64,000 nt of DNA from an uncultured Campylobacteraceae bacterium (GCA_937138295.1 CAKZOX010000216.1:1-64000); one strand, 5' to 3'; shown: positions 9,565 to 17,593, counted from the stretch's first letter. Notes: generated by a model from the sequence alone, not told the origin. Numbers and translations: made by a program.

Positions 9565-9930
9565 ATGAAAATTTTAGTAGTAGATGATTCAAATATAGCT
9601 AGAAAAATGACTATAAAAAGTATAAAAGAGGCTATTTCAGATAAAGCAGAAATAATACAAGCCTCTAATGGTCTTGAAGCATTAAATGAATACAAAAGCT
9701 CACAGCCAGATTTAGTATTTATGGATTTGACTATGCCAGTTATGGATGGTTTTGAAGCTGTCGAAAAAATAAAAGAAATTGATAAAGATGCCAAAATTAT
9801 TACAGTATCAGCTGATATTCAAAAAGGTGCTGTTGATAAAACTAGAGAACTAGGTGTAATTGGATTTATTAAAAAACCAATAAATTCTAACAAAGTAATT
9901 GAATATATTGAAAAGTTAGGTTTAAATTAA
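9565..9930 (+). CDS. CheY-like single-domain response regulator
   Basis: The 121-residue protein is a stand-alone receiver with all catalytic residues: acidic pair D7-D8 (VVDDS), acceptor Asp54 (FMDLTMP) and Lys104 (KKPIN). It has no output domain, so it must act by protein contact or as a phosphate shuttle. Its stop codon overlaps the start of a CheC phosphatase gene by one base, and two histidine kinases follow. This order suggests a dedicated loop in which the kinases phosphorylate this receiver and CheC removes the phosphate. Whether it touches the flagellar motor cannot be told from here. Confidence 0.9.
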   Translation: MKILVVDDSNIARKMTIKSIKEAISDKAEIIQASNGLEALNEYKSSQPDLVFMDLTMPVMDGFEAVEKIKEIDKDAKIITVSADIQKGAVDKTRELGVIGFIKKPINSNKVIEYIEKLGLN

Positions 9931-10541
9931 TGCTAGAAAATATACTAAATGAAGATGAGAAAGATTGTCTTCAAGAACTAATAAACATATCATATGGAAC
10001 AGCTAGTGCATCTATTAGTGAAATATTAGATTCATTTGCAACTTTAAAAGTTCCTAGAATAAAACTATTAAAATCTTTACAGTTAAAAGACTACTTGATT
10101 AACAATGATTCATCAAATGATATTCAATTTGTTGTATCTCAAATCATACATGGAAATTTTAGTGGTGAAAATATCTTCCTAATAAACAAAGATTCAGCTT
10201 TTAAACTTGCAGAAATTTTAAATGAAGATGAAGATGTAAATATTGAAGAAGTTAGTGATGTAGTGTTAGAAATTACAAATATTTTATCAAGTGCTACTAT
10301 AGGTAAGTTTTCTGAATTATTAGATACAAAAGTTTCTTTTCAAGCTCCTTCATTAGAAATAATAGACTCATTAGAAGACTTTAATGAAAATAGAATAAAA
10401 GATTTTAATGAAGTTATAATTATCTCAACTATATTAGAATTTGATAAACTAAATGTCAAAGGTGAACTAATTTTATTAACTAAAGATGAGTCAATAAAAA
10501 AACTAAAAGAAGAATTGCAAAAAATTCTTGAAGAGTACTAA
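9930..10541 (+). CDS. CheC-type receiver phosphatase with two active sites
   Basis: The 203-residue protein contains the CheC active-site signature D-x3-E-x2-N-x22-P twice, exactly spaced: D12, E16, N19, P42 and D110, E114, N117, P140. This internal duplication is the family layout and both sites look functional. CheC proteins dephosphorylate CheY-P. The ATG overlaps the TAA of the upstream receiver gene by one base, so the two are translationally coupled and the receiver is the obvious substrate. No CheD gene is in the window. Confidence 0.85.
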   Translation: MLENILNEDEKDCLQELINISYGTASASISEILDSFATLKVPRIKLLKSLQLKDYLINNDSSNDIQFVVSQIIHGNFSGENIFLINKDSAFKLAEILNEDEDVNIEEVSDVVLEITNILSSATIGKFSELLDTKVSFQAPSLEIIDSLEDFNENRIKDFNEVIIISTILEFDKLNVKGELILLTKDESIKKLKEELQKILEEY

Positions 10542-10545
10542 TAAA

Positions 10546-11706
10546 ATGAAATTTGAAAATATAAATATTTTATTAGAAACAATTGATAATGGAATAATTC
10601 TTATTGATGAGAACTTAAATATTCTTTTTTGGAATATATGGTTAGAAACAAGAAGTGGTATAAAATCTAATGACATTATTAATAAATCTATTTTAGAATT
10701 TTTTCCAGAAATCAAAGAAAATGTTTTTAAAAGAAAGATTAAAACAGCTTTAGCATTAAACTCTACTGCTTTTTATAATGCTGAAAATACAAAACCCCTA
10801 ATAAAAATAAAACAACCAAGGGTAACAAGTAAGTTTTTTGAGTTTATGCAGCAAAGTATAACTATTGTTCCCTATGACCAAGAAAAAAGAATCGTGTGCT
10901 TGTATGTATATGATAACACAAGATTATCTGAACAAAATAAAAGATTAAAACAACTTACAGAAGAATTAGAAGAACAAATAGTACAAAATAAAACAAAAGA
11001 TAGATTAATGTACGAGCAATCTAAAATGGCTGCATTAGGAGATATGATTCATAACATAGCTCACCAATGGAGACAACCTTTATCAATAATATCTACAACA
11101 GCAACTGGTGTTGCATTTCAAAAGAAAATGGATATTTTAGATGATAGTCAACTAATTGAAAATATGGAAAACATCAATAAATCCACTCAATACTTATCTA
11201 AAGTTATTGACACATTTAGAGGCTTTGTAGATAGAAATAAAGAATACAAAGTAGTCAATATTTCAAAAGAAATTTTAGAAGCTATAGATATAGTTAAACC
11301 TTCACTTATGTATCATGGAATAGAATTGATAGAAAAAAATGAATGTCTTTCAAAAAATTATTATAATGAAATGACTTGCCATGAACTTCCAGAGGTTTTA
11401 ATAAATTTAATTAACAATGCAAAAGAAGCGTTAACTTTTAATGATATCAAAAAACCATGGATAAAAATAGATATAATTGATGATAAAAAGCATATCTTCA
11501 TTAGTGTTGAAGATAATGCTGGTGGTGTTAAAGAAAATATAAAAGATAAAATATTTGAACCATATTTTACTACTAAACATAAAAGTAAAGGTACGGGATT
11601 AGGTTTACATATTTGTTATCGTATAATCACTGAAAGTTTAAATGGAAAAATAAGTATTGAAAACACTTTAAACGGTGCAAAATTCACAATAAAATTAGAA
11701 AAGTAA
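10546..11706 (+). CDS. Cytoplasmic PAS sensor histidine kinase
   Basis: The product is 386 residues from the ATG at 10546, chosen because GAAGAG lies about ten bases upstream and it begins just after the cheC-like stop; an in-frame TTG at 10528 would overlap that gene and has a poorer ribosome site. There is no membrane segment. A PAS domain occupies about 5-125, a short coiled coil follows, and IAHQWRQPLS gives the phospho-accepting His173. The ATPase domain is complete (INNAKEAL, EDNAGGV, FEPYFTT, GTGLGLHI). As the third gene of the receiver/CheC unit it is a likely phosphodonor for that receiver. Confidence 0.88.
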   Translation: MKFENINILLETIDNGIILIDENLNILFWNIWLETRSGIKSNDIINKSILEFFPEIKENVFKRKIKTALALNSTAFYNAENTKPLIKIKQPRVTSKFFEFMQQSITIVPYDQEKRIVCLYVYDNTRLSEQNKRLKQLTEELEEQIVQNKTKDRLMYEQSKMAALGDMIHNIAHQWRQPLSIISTTATGVAFQKKMDILDDSQLIENMENINKSTQYLSKVIDTFRGFVDRNKEYKVVNISKEILEAIDIVKPSLMYHGIELIEKNECLSKNYYNEMTCHELPEVLINLINNAKEALTFNDIKKPWIKIDIIDDKKHIFISVEDNAGGVKENIKDKIFEPYFTTKHKSKGTGLGLHICYRIITESLNGKISIENTLNGAKFTIKLEK

Positions 11707-11709
11707 TAA

Positions 11710-13002
11710 ATGCAAATACTAGAAAAATATAAAGATGAAAATCTAAATAATCTTATGAAAGATTATGAACTAGACGATTTAATAGAATTTAGTAAAACAG
11801 TTAGAGTTCTATTTGTAGCAAGTAAAAATGATACTTTAAATGAAATACTTAGTATTTTCAAAGTCTTTTTTATCAAAATTGATATAGCCAATGACGGTGA
11901 GAGTGCCTTTGAAAAATTTAAAGAAAATAGATATGATTTAATCATTTCTTCAACAGAAATTGAAAAAATGGATTGTATTAAACTACTTACAAAAATTAGA
12001 GAAATCAGTAGACATATTACAATATTAGCACTTTCATCAGTTGAAAAAGATTTCATAGACTTAATTAGACTTGGAATAGATGGATATATCCTAACACCAA
12101 TTGAAATTGATCAATTCTTGCAAATAATGAAAAAAGTAATAACAACTCTACTAGAAAAAGAACAATTATTTAGCTATAGAGTAAACTTAGAAAATATGCT
12201 AGATATAAAATCACAAGAGTTAATTAAAGTAAATAAAGAATTAGAGCTAAGAATAGCTCAAGAAATAGAAAAAAATAGATTAAAAGATTTACAAATATTC
12301 GAGCAAGTAAAAATTGCTCATATGGGTGAAATGATAACTAATATTGCACACCAATGGAGACAACCTTTAAGTGCAATTTCTACACTTGCTAGTACTACAA
12401 TTATAGAAAATGAAATGAAAATATTAGATGATGTATCTTTAAAAGATAAAATGGAAAATATAATAAGTAAAACAAAATATCTATCTACAACTATTAATAC
12501 CTTCAAAAGTATTGCAAATGATGAAGATAAACTACTTAAAAATAGTTCTATTAAAGATGAAATTGATGAAGCTATAAATATGCTAAAATCTAATTTAAAC
12601 CATGATATTAAAATTATAAACAATATAAAACTAGATGATACTGTTCAAAGTAAAATGATTCATGGAGAATTTTCTCAAGTAATTATAAATCTTTTAAACA
12701 ATTCAAAAGATTTTTTAATAGAAAGAAATATAGATAATCCTTGGATAAAAATAGAGCTAAAAAAAGAGAATGATTTAGCTTACATTACTATTGAAGACAA
12801 TGCAAAAGGAATTGAGGAAGATGTTCTTCCTAAAGTATTTAATCCTTACTTTACAACAAAACATCAAAGTCAAGGTACAGGATTAGGTTTACATATATCT
12901 TATAGAATAGTAACAGAGAATTTAAATGGAAATATTTCAGTTAAAAATAGTGAAAATGGAGCCATTTTCACTATTACTCTTCCTTTGAGTAAAAATATTT
13001 AA
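11710..13002 (+). CDS. Histidine kinase with degenerate N-terminal receiver
   Basis: This 430-residue soluble protein has a receiver-like domain at about 30-145 in which every catalytic position is lost: the acidic pair is A37-S38, the acceptor is Ser81 (LIISSTEI) and the conserved lysine is Thr129 (ILTPIE). A coiled coil (150-200) links it to an apparently active kinase core with IAHQWRQPLS (His214) and ATPase boxes EDNAKGI, FNPYFTT and GTGLGLHIS. The dead receiver probably serves as a docking or dimerisation module (inference). It starts three bases after the previous kinase stop and ends in a hairpin shared with a facing gene. Confidence 0.88.
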   Translation: MQILEKYKDENLNNLMKDYELDDLIEFSKTVRVLFVASKNDTLNEILSIFKVFFIKIDIANDGESAFEKFKENRYDLIISSTEIEKMDCIKLLTKIREISRHITILALSSVEKDFIDLIRLGIDGYILTPIEIDQFLQIMKKVITTLLEKEQLFSYRVNLENMLDIKSQELIKVNKELELRIAQEIEKNRLKDLQIFEQVKIAHMGEMITNIAHQWRQPLSAISTLASTTIIENEMKILDDVSLKDKMENIISKTKYLSTTINTFKSIANDEDKLLKNSSIKDEIDEAINMLKSNLNHDIKIINNIKLDDTVQSKMIHGEFSQVIINLLNNSKDFLIERNIDNPWIKIELKKENDLAYITIEDNAKGIEEDVLPKVFNPYFTTKHQSQGTGLGLHISYRIVTENLNGNISVKNSENGAIFTITLPLSKNI

Positions 13003-13017
13003 AAGTATTTTTACTCA
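12986..13017. terminator. Bidirectional hairpin terminator
   Basis: A perfect 12-base inverted repeat (TGAGTAAAAATA at 12986-12997 and its complement at 13006-13017) with an eight-base loop spans the stop codons of the kinase on the plus strand and the small lipoprotein on the minus strand. The A/T-rich outer parts provide T-tracts in both directions. Confidence 0.6.
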
Positions 13018-13181
13018 GTCATTTTGTTTATAGATTTTTTAGTAGCATCATAAGCATCAGAACTAACTTCTTTAGTTTTTTCCCAAGCATTACTAGAGTC
13101 TTTTTTTACTCCATTCCATGTATTAGAACAACCTGTAAAAACAAAAAGTCCTATTAAAAATATACCTAGTGATTTTTTCAT
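13011..13181 (-). CDS. Small lipoprotein, entericidin-like
   Basis: The ORF encodes 56 residues from an ATG with GGGAG upstream. It opens with KK and a hydrophobic stretch ending FTGC, a lipobox with the acylated cysteine at Cys18, followed by an Asn/Ser/Lys-rich tail with alternating small and charged residues. The layout is that of small secreted lipoproteins such as entericidins, but sequence identity to that family is not certain. It follows another lipoprotein gene by 29 bases on the same strand and ends in the shared hairpin at 12986-13017. Confidence 0.72.
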   Translation of the reverse strand: MKKSLGIFLIGLFVFTGCSNTWNGVKKDSSNAWEKTKEVSSDAYDATKKSINKMTE

Positions 13182-13211
13182 AATAACTCCCTTGTAAAAA
13201 TTTAAAACTTG

Positions 13212-13541
13212 TTATGGTTTTTCAAAGAAAATATAGCTAGTTGAGTAATCAGAAAACTCAAAATATACTTTCTTTTCATTTGGATCTTGAACAAAATTTA
13301 AGTTCTCATCAAGTATACCATATCCATACCTATAAGGTCTAGAAATAGTATCTTCTGTAGCATTAGCAGTAGATAATTTATCTATTTTAATAAATCTTTT
13401 AACTAACTTGTCTCCAGCATAAACTTCTAACACTCCATTTACACCAGTCCAATTTTGAATATATCTATTTATTTTATTTTGTTTTTCTTCACAACCTGTA
13501 AATAAAACTAAAAAAATTGTTGCTAGTAATGCTATTCTCAA
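13212..13541 (-). CDS. Hypothetical lipoprotein
   Basis: The 109-residue product has a signal peptide ending LFTGC, with acylated Cys17, so it should be anchored in a membrane facing the periplasm. The rest, with many aromatic residues (RPYRYGYG, YFEFSDYSTSYIFF), is compact and beta-rich in appearance; I know no function. The start is TTG, preceded by AAGGA, and that ribosome site overlaps the end of glyS, so it is probably the last but one gene of the ribA-glyS transcription unit. Confidence 0.75.
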   Translation of the reverse strand: MRIALLATIFLVLFTGCEEKQNKINRYIQNWTGVNGVLEVYAGDKLVKRFIKIDKLSTANATEDTISRPYRYGYGILDENLNFVQDPNEKKVYFEFSDYSTSYIFFEKP

Positions 13542-13550
13542 AATATTTCC

Positions 13551-15563
13551 TTATATAGAAATTTCAGCTATGTCTGCAATATTTTTGAATTCAGAATAAA
13601 CTAAACCAATGATATTTTTTCTATTAGCTTTTATTGCTTCATCTTCATGATTAACAAATACATTATCAAAGTAGTTGTCTAAACTCGATTTTAAACCAAA
13701 TAGTGCATCTAATTGCTCTTCATAATTATCGTAAGATTTAGATTTTACATTATTAAAATTAACAAATAATTCTTTTTCTGCATCTTCTTCGAATAATGAC
13801 TCATTTACATTTAACTCTTTTGTGAAATCTAAATCTTTAATAATATTTGCAACTCTTTTAAATGTTGCTTGATATTCTTTGTAATTATCACTTAAAACAA
13901 TAGGATTTAAAGCGCATAGTTTTTGAGACACTTCAAAAATATCTGTTTCCCCTGAACCTAATACAGCTTTTAACACAGACGGATTTACATCAAAGATTTT
14001 AAATAATCTCTCATTAAAGAAATCCATTAATACTTTTTTATCTAAACCTTCATACTTTGAAGAGTTGTTATCAATGATTTTTGTTAAATCAAGTGGAAGT
14101 TTATGCTCAATTGCAATTTTTACAATACCTGCTGCTGCTCTTCTTAATCCAAATGGATCTTTAGAACCTGTTGGAATTTTTCCAACACTAAATAATCCCA
14201 TTAAACTATCAATTTTATTTGCTAAAGCAACAATAGCTGAAACTTTATTTGATGGTAAATCAGAATCCTCACCATCTGGTAAATATTGTTCTTTAATAGC
14301 TGTGTAAACATTTTCATTTTCACCAGCAATTTTTGCATAGTAATACCCCATAAGTCCTTGAAGTTCAGTAAATTCATAAACCATTTCAGACATAAGGTCA
14401 GCTTTTGCTAAAGATACAGCTTTTAAAACATCTGTATTTTCAACATCAAACTCTTTTGCTAAATATGTTGCAAGAGCTTCTTCTCTTTGCACTTTGTCAT
14501 AAACACTTCCAAGTCCACTAACAAAAACAACATTTTTTAAACCTTCAGTGCAAAGTCCATTTTTAATATCATTTTTCCAGAAAAACATACCATCAGCAAG
14601 TCTAGGTCTTAATACTTTTTCATTTCCTGAAATAATATATCCAAAGTCATCTGTTTTTGCATTTGATACAACAATAAAGTTGTTTGTTAGTTTTCCATCT
14701 TTATAAACAGCAAAATATCTTTGATGTTCTTTCATAGAAGTAACAATAACTTCTTCAGGTAATTCTAAAAATTCTTCATCAAATTTACCAATTAGAGCTG
14801 TCGGATATTCAGTAATAGCAACAACCTCATCAAGTAATTCTTGATCAATTTCAATTTTTACATTATCTCTTTGTTCAATTTCTTTCATTTGAGAAAGAAT
14901 TCTATCTTTTCTTTCATCAGGATATAAGATTACGCCATTTTTGTCTAATTGACAAAAGTAATCCCCTGCAAATGAGTATGAAAATGGCTCATATGAAACC
15001 ATTCTATGTCCAAAAGATATATTTGAAGATTGAACCCCAAATAACTCACCCTGCACTATTTCTTCACCTAACATAATTGTTAAAGTTCTAATAGGTCTAA
15101 TAAAGCTATCGCTTCTACTTCCCCATCTCATAGATTTACCAAATGATAGTGATGAAATAAATTCATTAACCATGTCATTTAAAAGAGATTTAGCTTCACT
15201 TCCTTTAACTTCTTGTTTAAAGTATAAAACTTCACCTTTTCCTAAATCTTTAGTTTCAAGTTCACTTACATCAACACCACATTTTTTTGCAAAACCTAAT
15301 GCAGCACCTGTAGGTTCTCCATCTTTGTAAGCAATCTTTACAGGAGCACCAAATTGTTCAACAATAGAATCTTCTTGAGCTACAGCGAACTCTCTATGCC
15401 ATAATACTAATCTTCTTGGAGTATAAAAGAAATCAAATTCACATGCTAATCTATTTTTTTCTAATATATCCATCCATTTTTTTTCAATATTATTTAATTC
15501 TTTTAAAAATGGAATTGCTGGTAATTCTTCAACACCAATCTCGATTAATAATGGTTTATTCAT
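13551..15563 (-). CDS. glyS: Glycine--tRNA ligase beta subunit
   Basis: The 670-residue protein matches the beta chain of the bacterial alpha2beta2 glycyl-tRNA synthetase over its whole length: N-terminal LLIEIGVEELPA, the central KSMRWG and MKEHQRYFAV motifs, the helical body with SLAKADLMSEMVYEFTELQG and GSKDPFGLRRAA, and a C-terminal anticodon-binding helical region. It charges tRNA-Gly together with the alpha chain (GlyQ), which is not in this window. Its start codon overlaps the end of a small membrane-protein gene, and a lipoprotein gene follows directly. Confidence 0.97.
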   Translation of the reverse strand: MNKPLLIEIGVEELPAIPFLKELNNIEKKWMDILEKNRLACEFDFFYTPRRLVLWHREFAVAQEDSIVEQFGAPVKIAYKDGEPTGAALGFAKKCGVDVSELETKDLGKGEVLYFKQEVKGSEAKSLLNDMVNEFISSLSFGKSMRWGSRSDSFIRPIRTLTIMLGEEIVQGELFGVQSSNISFGHRMVSYEPFSYSFAGDYFCQLDKNGVILYPDERKDRILSQMKEIEQRDNVKIEIDQELLDEVVAITEYPTALIGKFDEEFLELPEEVIVTSMKEHQRYFAVYKDGKLTNNFIVVSNAKTDDFGYIISGNEKVLRPRLADGMFFWKNDIKNGLCTEGLKNVVFVSGLGSVYDKVQREEALATYLAKEFDVENTDVLKAVSLAKADLMSEMVYEFTELQGLMGYYYAKIAGENENVYTAIKEQYLPDGEDSDLPSNKVSAIVALANKIDSLMGLFSVGKIPTGSKDPFGLRRAAAGIVKIAIEHKLPLDLTKIIDNNSSKYEGLDKKVLMDFFNERLFKIFDVNPSVLKAVLGSGETDIFEVSQKLCALNPIVLSDNYKEYQATFKRVANIIKDLDFTKELNVNESLFEEDAEKELFVNFNNVKSKSYDNYEEQLDALFGLKSSLDNYFDNVFVNHEDEAIKANRKNIIGLVYSEFKNIADIAEISI

Positions 15564-15717
15564 CTATGTTTTCCTTAAGTGAGTTATTTTTATCTTTATC
15601 TTTTGGTTCAATTTTATCTTTAAATTTGTCTATTTGCTGTCTATTGAAGTTTATAATAAACATTGCTACCATAAACACAAACATTACTAAAATTACTATA
15701 TCTAATATATCTTTCAC
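15556..15717 (-). CDS. Small single-pass membrane protein
   Basis: A 53-residue ORF starts with GTG after AGGAT and ends eight bases inside glyS, so the two should be coupled. Residues about 5-24 form one membrane helix (ILDIVILVMFVFMVAMFIIN), followed by a hydrophilic, Lys/Asp-rich tail. It is the only convincing ORF in the gap between glyS and the 125-residue protein gene. Family and function are unknown to me. The close fit to its neighbours, the ribosome site and the clean membrane topology support it as a real gene. Confidence 0.65.
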   Translation of the reverse strand: MKDILDIVILVMFVFMVAMFIINFNRQQIDKFKDKIEPKDKDKNNSLKENIDE

Positions 15718-15757
15718 AAATATCCTATTTCTTTAAATTTTGGATTTTATCCAATTA

Positions 15758-16135
15758 TCACTTATTATCAAGTAAGAAGCTGTATATAGCGCCATCAATT
15801 TCACTATTTGCTACATCAACAAAGCTATCATTTGTTTCTATAATACATAAATTTTTTGTATCAAACATATAATTATCAGCAAGCTTTTGAATTAAAGCAG
15901 AAATTTGGAATTCTGAAGCTGTATATGTAGCGTTTAGACTATTACAGTAAATAGCTTCTTTAATATTTTCTACTTTTACTAAGCATCTAACAGAGTTTTC
16001 AAAACAATATTTTAATATCTTTTCATCATAATCAAATGCAACTAAACTATTAGCTTTTGTTGATTTTATATCTTCTATTGAATTTATATTATATACATCT
16101 TCATATGGAATTAGTTCATCACCTAGAATTATCAT
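15758..16135 (-). CDS. Conserved-looking hypothetical protein
   Basis: The 125-residue acidic protein has no signal peptide and no membrane helix. It contains LVAFDYDEKILKYCFENSVR and several scattered cysteines, but no metal motif. It sits three bases from the PP0621-type gene in the ribA-glyS unit, so it is co-transcribed with housekeeping genes. I do not recognise the family. The alternation of strand-like and helix-like segments suggests a small alpha/beta fold. Confidence 0.7.
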   Translation of the reverse strand: MIILGDELIPYEDVYNINSIEDIKSTKANSLVAFDYDEKILKYCFENSVRCLVKVENIKEAIYCNSLNATYTASEFQISALIQKLADNYMFDTKNLCIIETNDSFVDVANSEIDGAIYSFLLDNK

Positions 16136-16138
16136 CTA

Positions 16139-16372
16139 TTATCCCTTATTTGTTAAACATTCTTTAGAACAAAAATAGTGTCCATTACTTAATATACCTT
16201 CTTTTTTAGAAACATATGTTTTACATGTAGGACATTCAACCATAATATCTTCAATTTTTTCTTTTTTCTTTGTTGTACTATTTTTACCTAATTCTTTTTC
16301 TCTAGACTTTTTAAAAAATACCATATATACTAGTATTAAAACTAATATAAGTACTAATGCTTTCATTAACAT
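16139..16372 (-). CDS. PP0621-like membrane-anchored zinc-ribbon protein
   Basis: The 77-residue protein has one N-terminal membrane helix (about 4-21), a lysine-rich linker and a C-terminal zinc-binding module with CPTC near residue 50 and CSKEC near 69-73, which matches PP0621-type proteins. Four cysteines are available for one zinc ion on the cytoplasmic side. The start at 16372 follows AGAGGA, which overlaps the rsmG stop. A second in-frame ATG lies two codons in. The role is unknown. Confidence 0.75.
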   Translation of the reverse strand: MLMKALVLILVLILVYMVFFKKSREKELGKNSTTKKKEKIEDIMVECPTCKTYVSKKEGILSNGHYFCSKECLTNKG

Positions 16373-16377
16373 TGTTG

Positions 16378-16959
16378 TTATCCTCTTATATAAAGATAAT
16401 TTCTATCTTTTCTTTGATGTACTTCATAATTATTTACATTTGCTTCTTGTAATTCACTATCAAGCATACTTCCCTTATAAAATAAATATGAAGAATTCTC
16501 TTTTTTTATATTTTGTGTAATATCAACCAATAAAGAAGTATTTGTAACTGCTCGTGAAGTAATCAAATCTACTTTTAAATCATTTACATCTTCTACTCTT
16601 TTACAGTGGATAGTTAAATTTTCTAGTTTTAATTTAGCCTTTATTAGATTTAAAAAAGATACTCTTTTTATTCTTGGCTCTATTAAGTAAGATTTTACAT
16701 CTTTTAATGCTATTGCTAAAACTAATCCAGGATATCCAGCACCTGTTCCAATATCAGCAAAACTTTTATAATTATCAATAAATTTTAATGGATATAATGA
16801 ATCTAAAATATTTTCATGAATACTTTCAATACTTAAATTTCCACTTAAATTATGAATTTTACCCCATTGTTGTAAATCACTTATAAAAACTTCTATATCT
16901 TTGTAAAACTGCTCATCTAAATTAATTTGATGATTTTCTAAAAGGGTTTGTAAACTCAT
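16378..16959 (-). CDS. rsmG: 16S rRNA (guanine(527)-N7)-methyltransferase
   Basis: The 193-residue protein matches RsmG/GidB: WGKIHNLSG near the N terminus, HENILDSLYPL, the SAM-binding loop ADIGTGAGYPGL (about residues 68-79), and LITSRAV further on. It methylates N7 of G527 in 16S rRNA; loss of the family gives low-level streptomycin resistance in other bacteria. Its ATG overlaps the ribA stop by one base. At 193 residues it is slightly shorter than the E. coli protein (207), which is normal for this lineage. Confidence 0.95.
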   Translation of the reverse strand: MSLQTLLENHQINLDEQFYKDIEVFISDLQQWGKIHNLSGNLSIESIHENILDSLYPLKFIDNYKSFADIGTGAGYPGLVLAIALKDVKSYLIEPRIKRVSFLNLIKAKLKLENLTIHCKRVEDVNDLKVDLITSRAVTNTSLLVDITQNIKKENSSYLFYKGSMLDSELQEANVNNYEVHQRKDRNYLYIRG

Positions 16960-17534
16960 TATAAAAGATGTCCCATTTCATCTTTTTTAGTTGCTAAATA
17001 ATTTTCATTATGCTTATTTGATTGAATTATTGCAGGCATTCTTTCTATAATTTGAACTCCACAATCTTCTACAAATTTTATTTTCTTTGGATTATTTGTA
17101 ATAAGCTTTAATTTTTTTACATTTAAATCTTTTAATATTTCACCTACAACTGAGTAGTCTCTTTCATCTTCTGCAAATCCTAATTCAACATTAGCCTCAA
17201 TAGTGTTTCTACCTTTATCTTGTAAAGAGTAAGCATTTACTTTATTAAATAAACCTATATTTCTTCCCTCTTGTTTATGATAAATAACTAAACCACCATT
17301 TTTAGAAATAAAATCTAAAGCCAAATTTAATTGTGCTTGACAGTCACACTTTAAACTTCCTAAAGCATCTCCTGTTAGACATTCTGAGTGAATTCTTACA
17401 AATGGTTCTGTGATATTTTCAAAATCTTCACTCATAATAGCTAGATGCTCTTCATTGTTGTATTTATATGCTTTTATTAAAAAGTTTCCATGTTTAGTTG
17501 GTAATTTAGCAATATTTGACTTTTCAATATTCAT
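16959..17534 (-). CDS. ribA: GTP cyclohydrolase II
   Basis: The 191-residue protein is a stand-alone RibA, the first step of riboflavin synthesis, converting GTP to a diaminopyrimidine phosphate, formate and pyrophosphate. The zinc ligands are in HSECLTGDALGSLKCDCQ. The catalytic region HKQEGRNIGLFNK has Asn where most members have Gly (EGRGIGL). NNPKKI and the C-terminal KKDEMGHLL are typical. There is no fused DHBP synthase domain. It is the first gene of a minus-strand unit running to glyS and is divergent from hemB across 59 bases. Confidence 0.93.
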   Translation of the reverse strand: MNIEKSNIAKLPTKHGNFLIKAYKYNNEEHLAIMSEDFENITEPFVRIHSECLTGDALGSLKCDCQAQLNLALDFISKNGGLVIYHKQEGRNIGLFNKVNAYSLQDKGRNTIEANVELGFAEDERDYSVVGEILKDLNVKKLKLITNNPKKIKFVEDCGVQIIERMPAIIQSNKHNENYLATKKDEMGHLL

Positions 17535-17570
17535 ATTCGTTTAAACCTTAAATTGTTAAAATTCGCTGAT

Positions 17571-17576
17571 TATAAC
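17571..17576 (+). promoter_or_regulatory. Candidate -10 box for hemB
   Basis: TATAAC lies 17 bases before the hemB ATG, which would leave a leader of only about ten bases that still contains the AAAGAGG ribosome site. The short ribA-hemB gap leaves little room for any other arrangement. Confidence 0.35.
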
Positions 17577-17593
17577 TTAAAGAGGTAAATAAA

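Noticed and set aside
10528-10545. TTG start for the PAS kinase
   Set aside because: It would overlap the CheC gene and has a poorly spaced ribosome site; ATG at 10546 follows GAAGAG.
12318-12623. Minus-strand 101-codon ORF inside the dead-receiver kinase gene
   Set aside because: It is antisense to a conserved kinase core and consists of the Ser/Ile/Leu-rich sequence expected from reversed Lys/Asp/Asn codons.
13551-15563. Possible GlyQS fusion
   Set aside because: At 670 residues with a beta-chain N terminus (LLIEIGVEELPA), it contains no alpha-chain catalytic domain.
15416-15736. Plus-strand 106-codon ORF
   Set aside because: It is antisense to the glyS start and the small membrane-protein gene; the hydrophobic, Ile/Leu/Ser-rich product is typical of a shadow frame.
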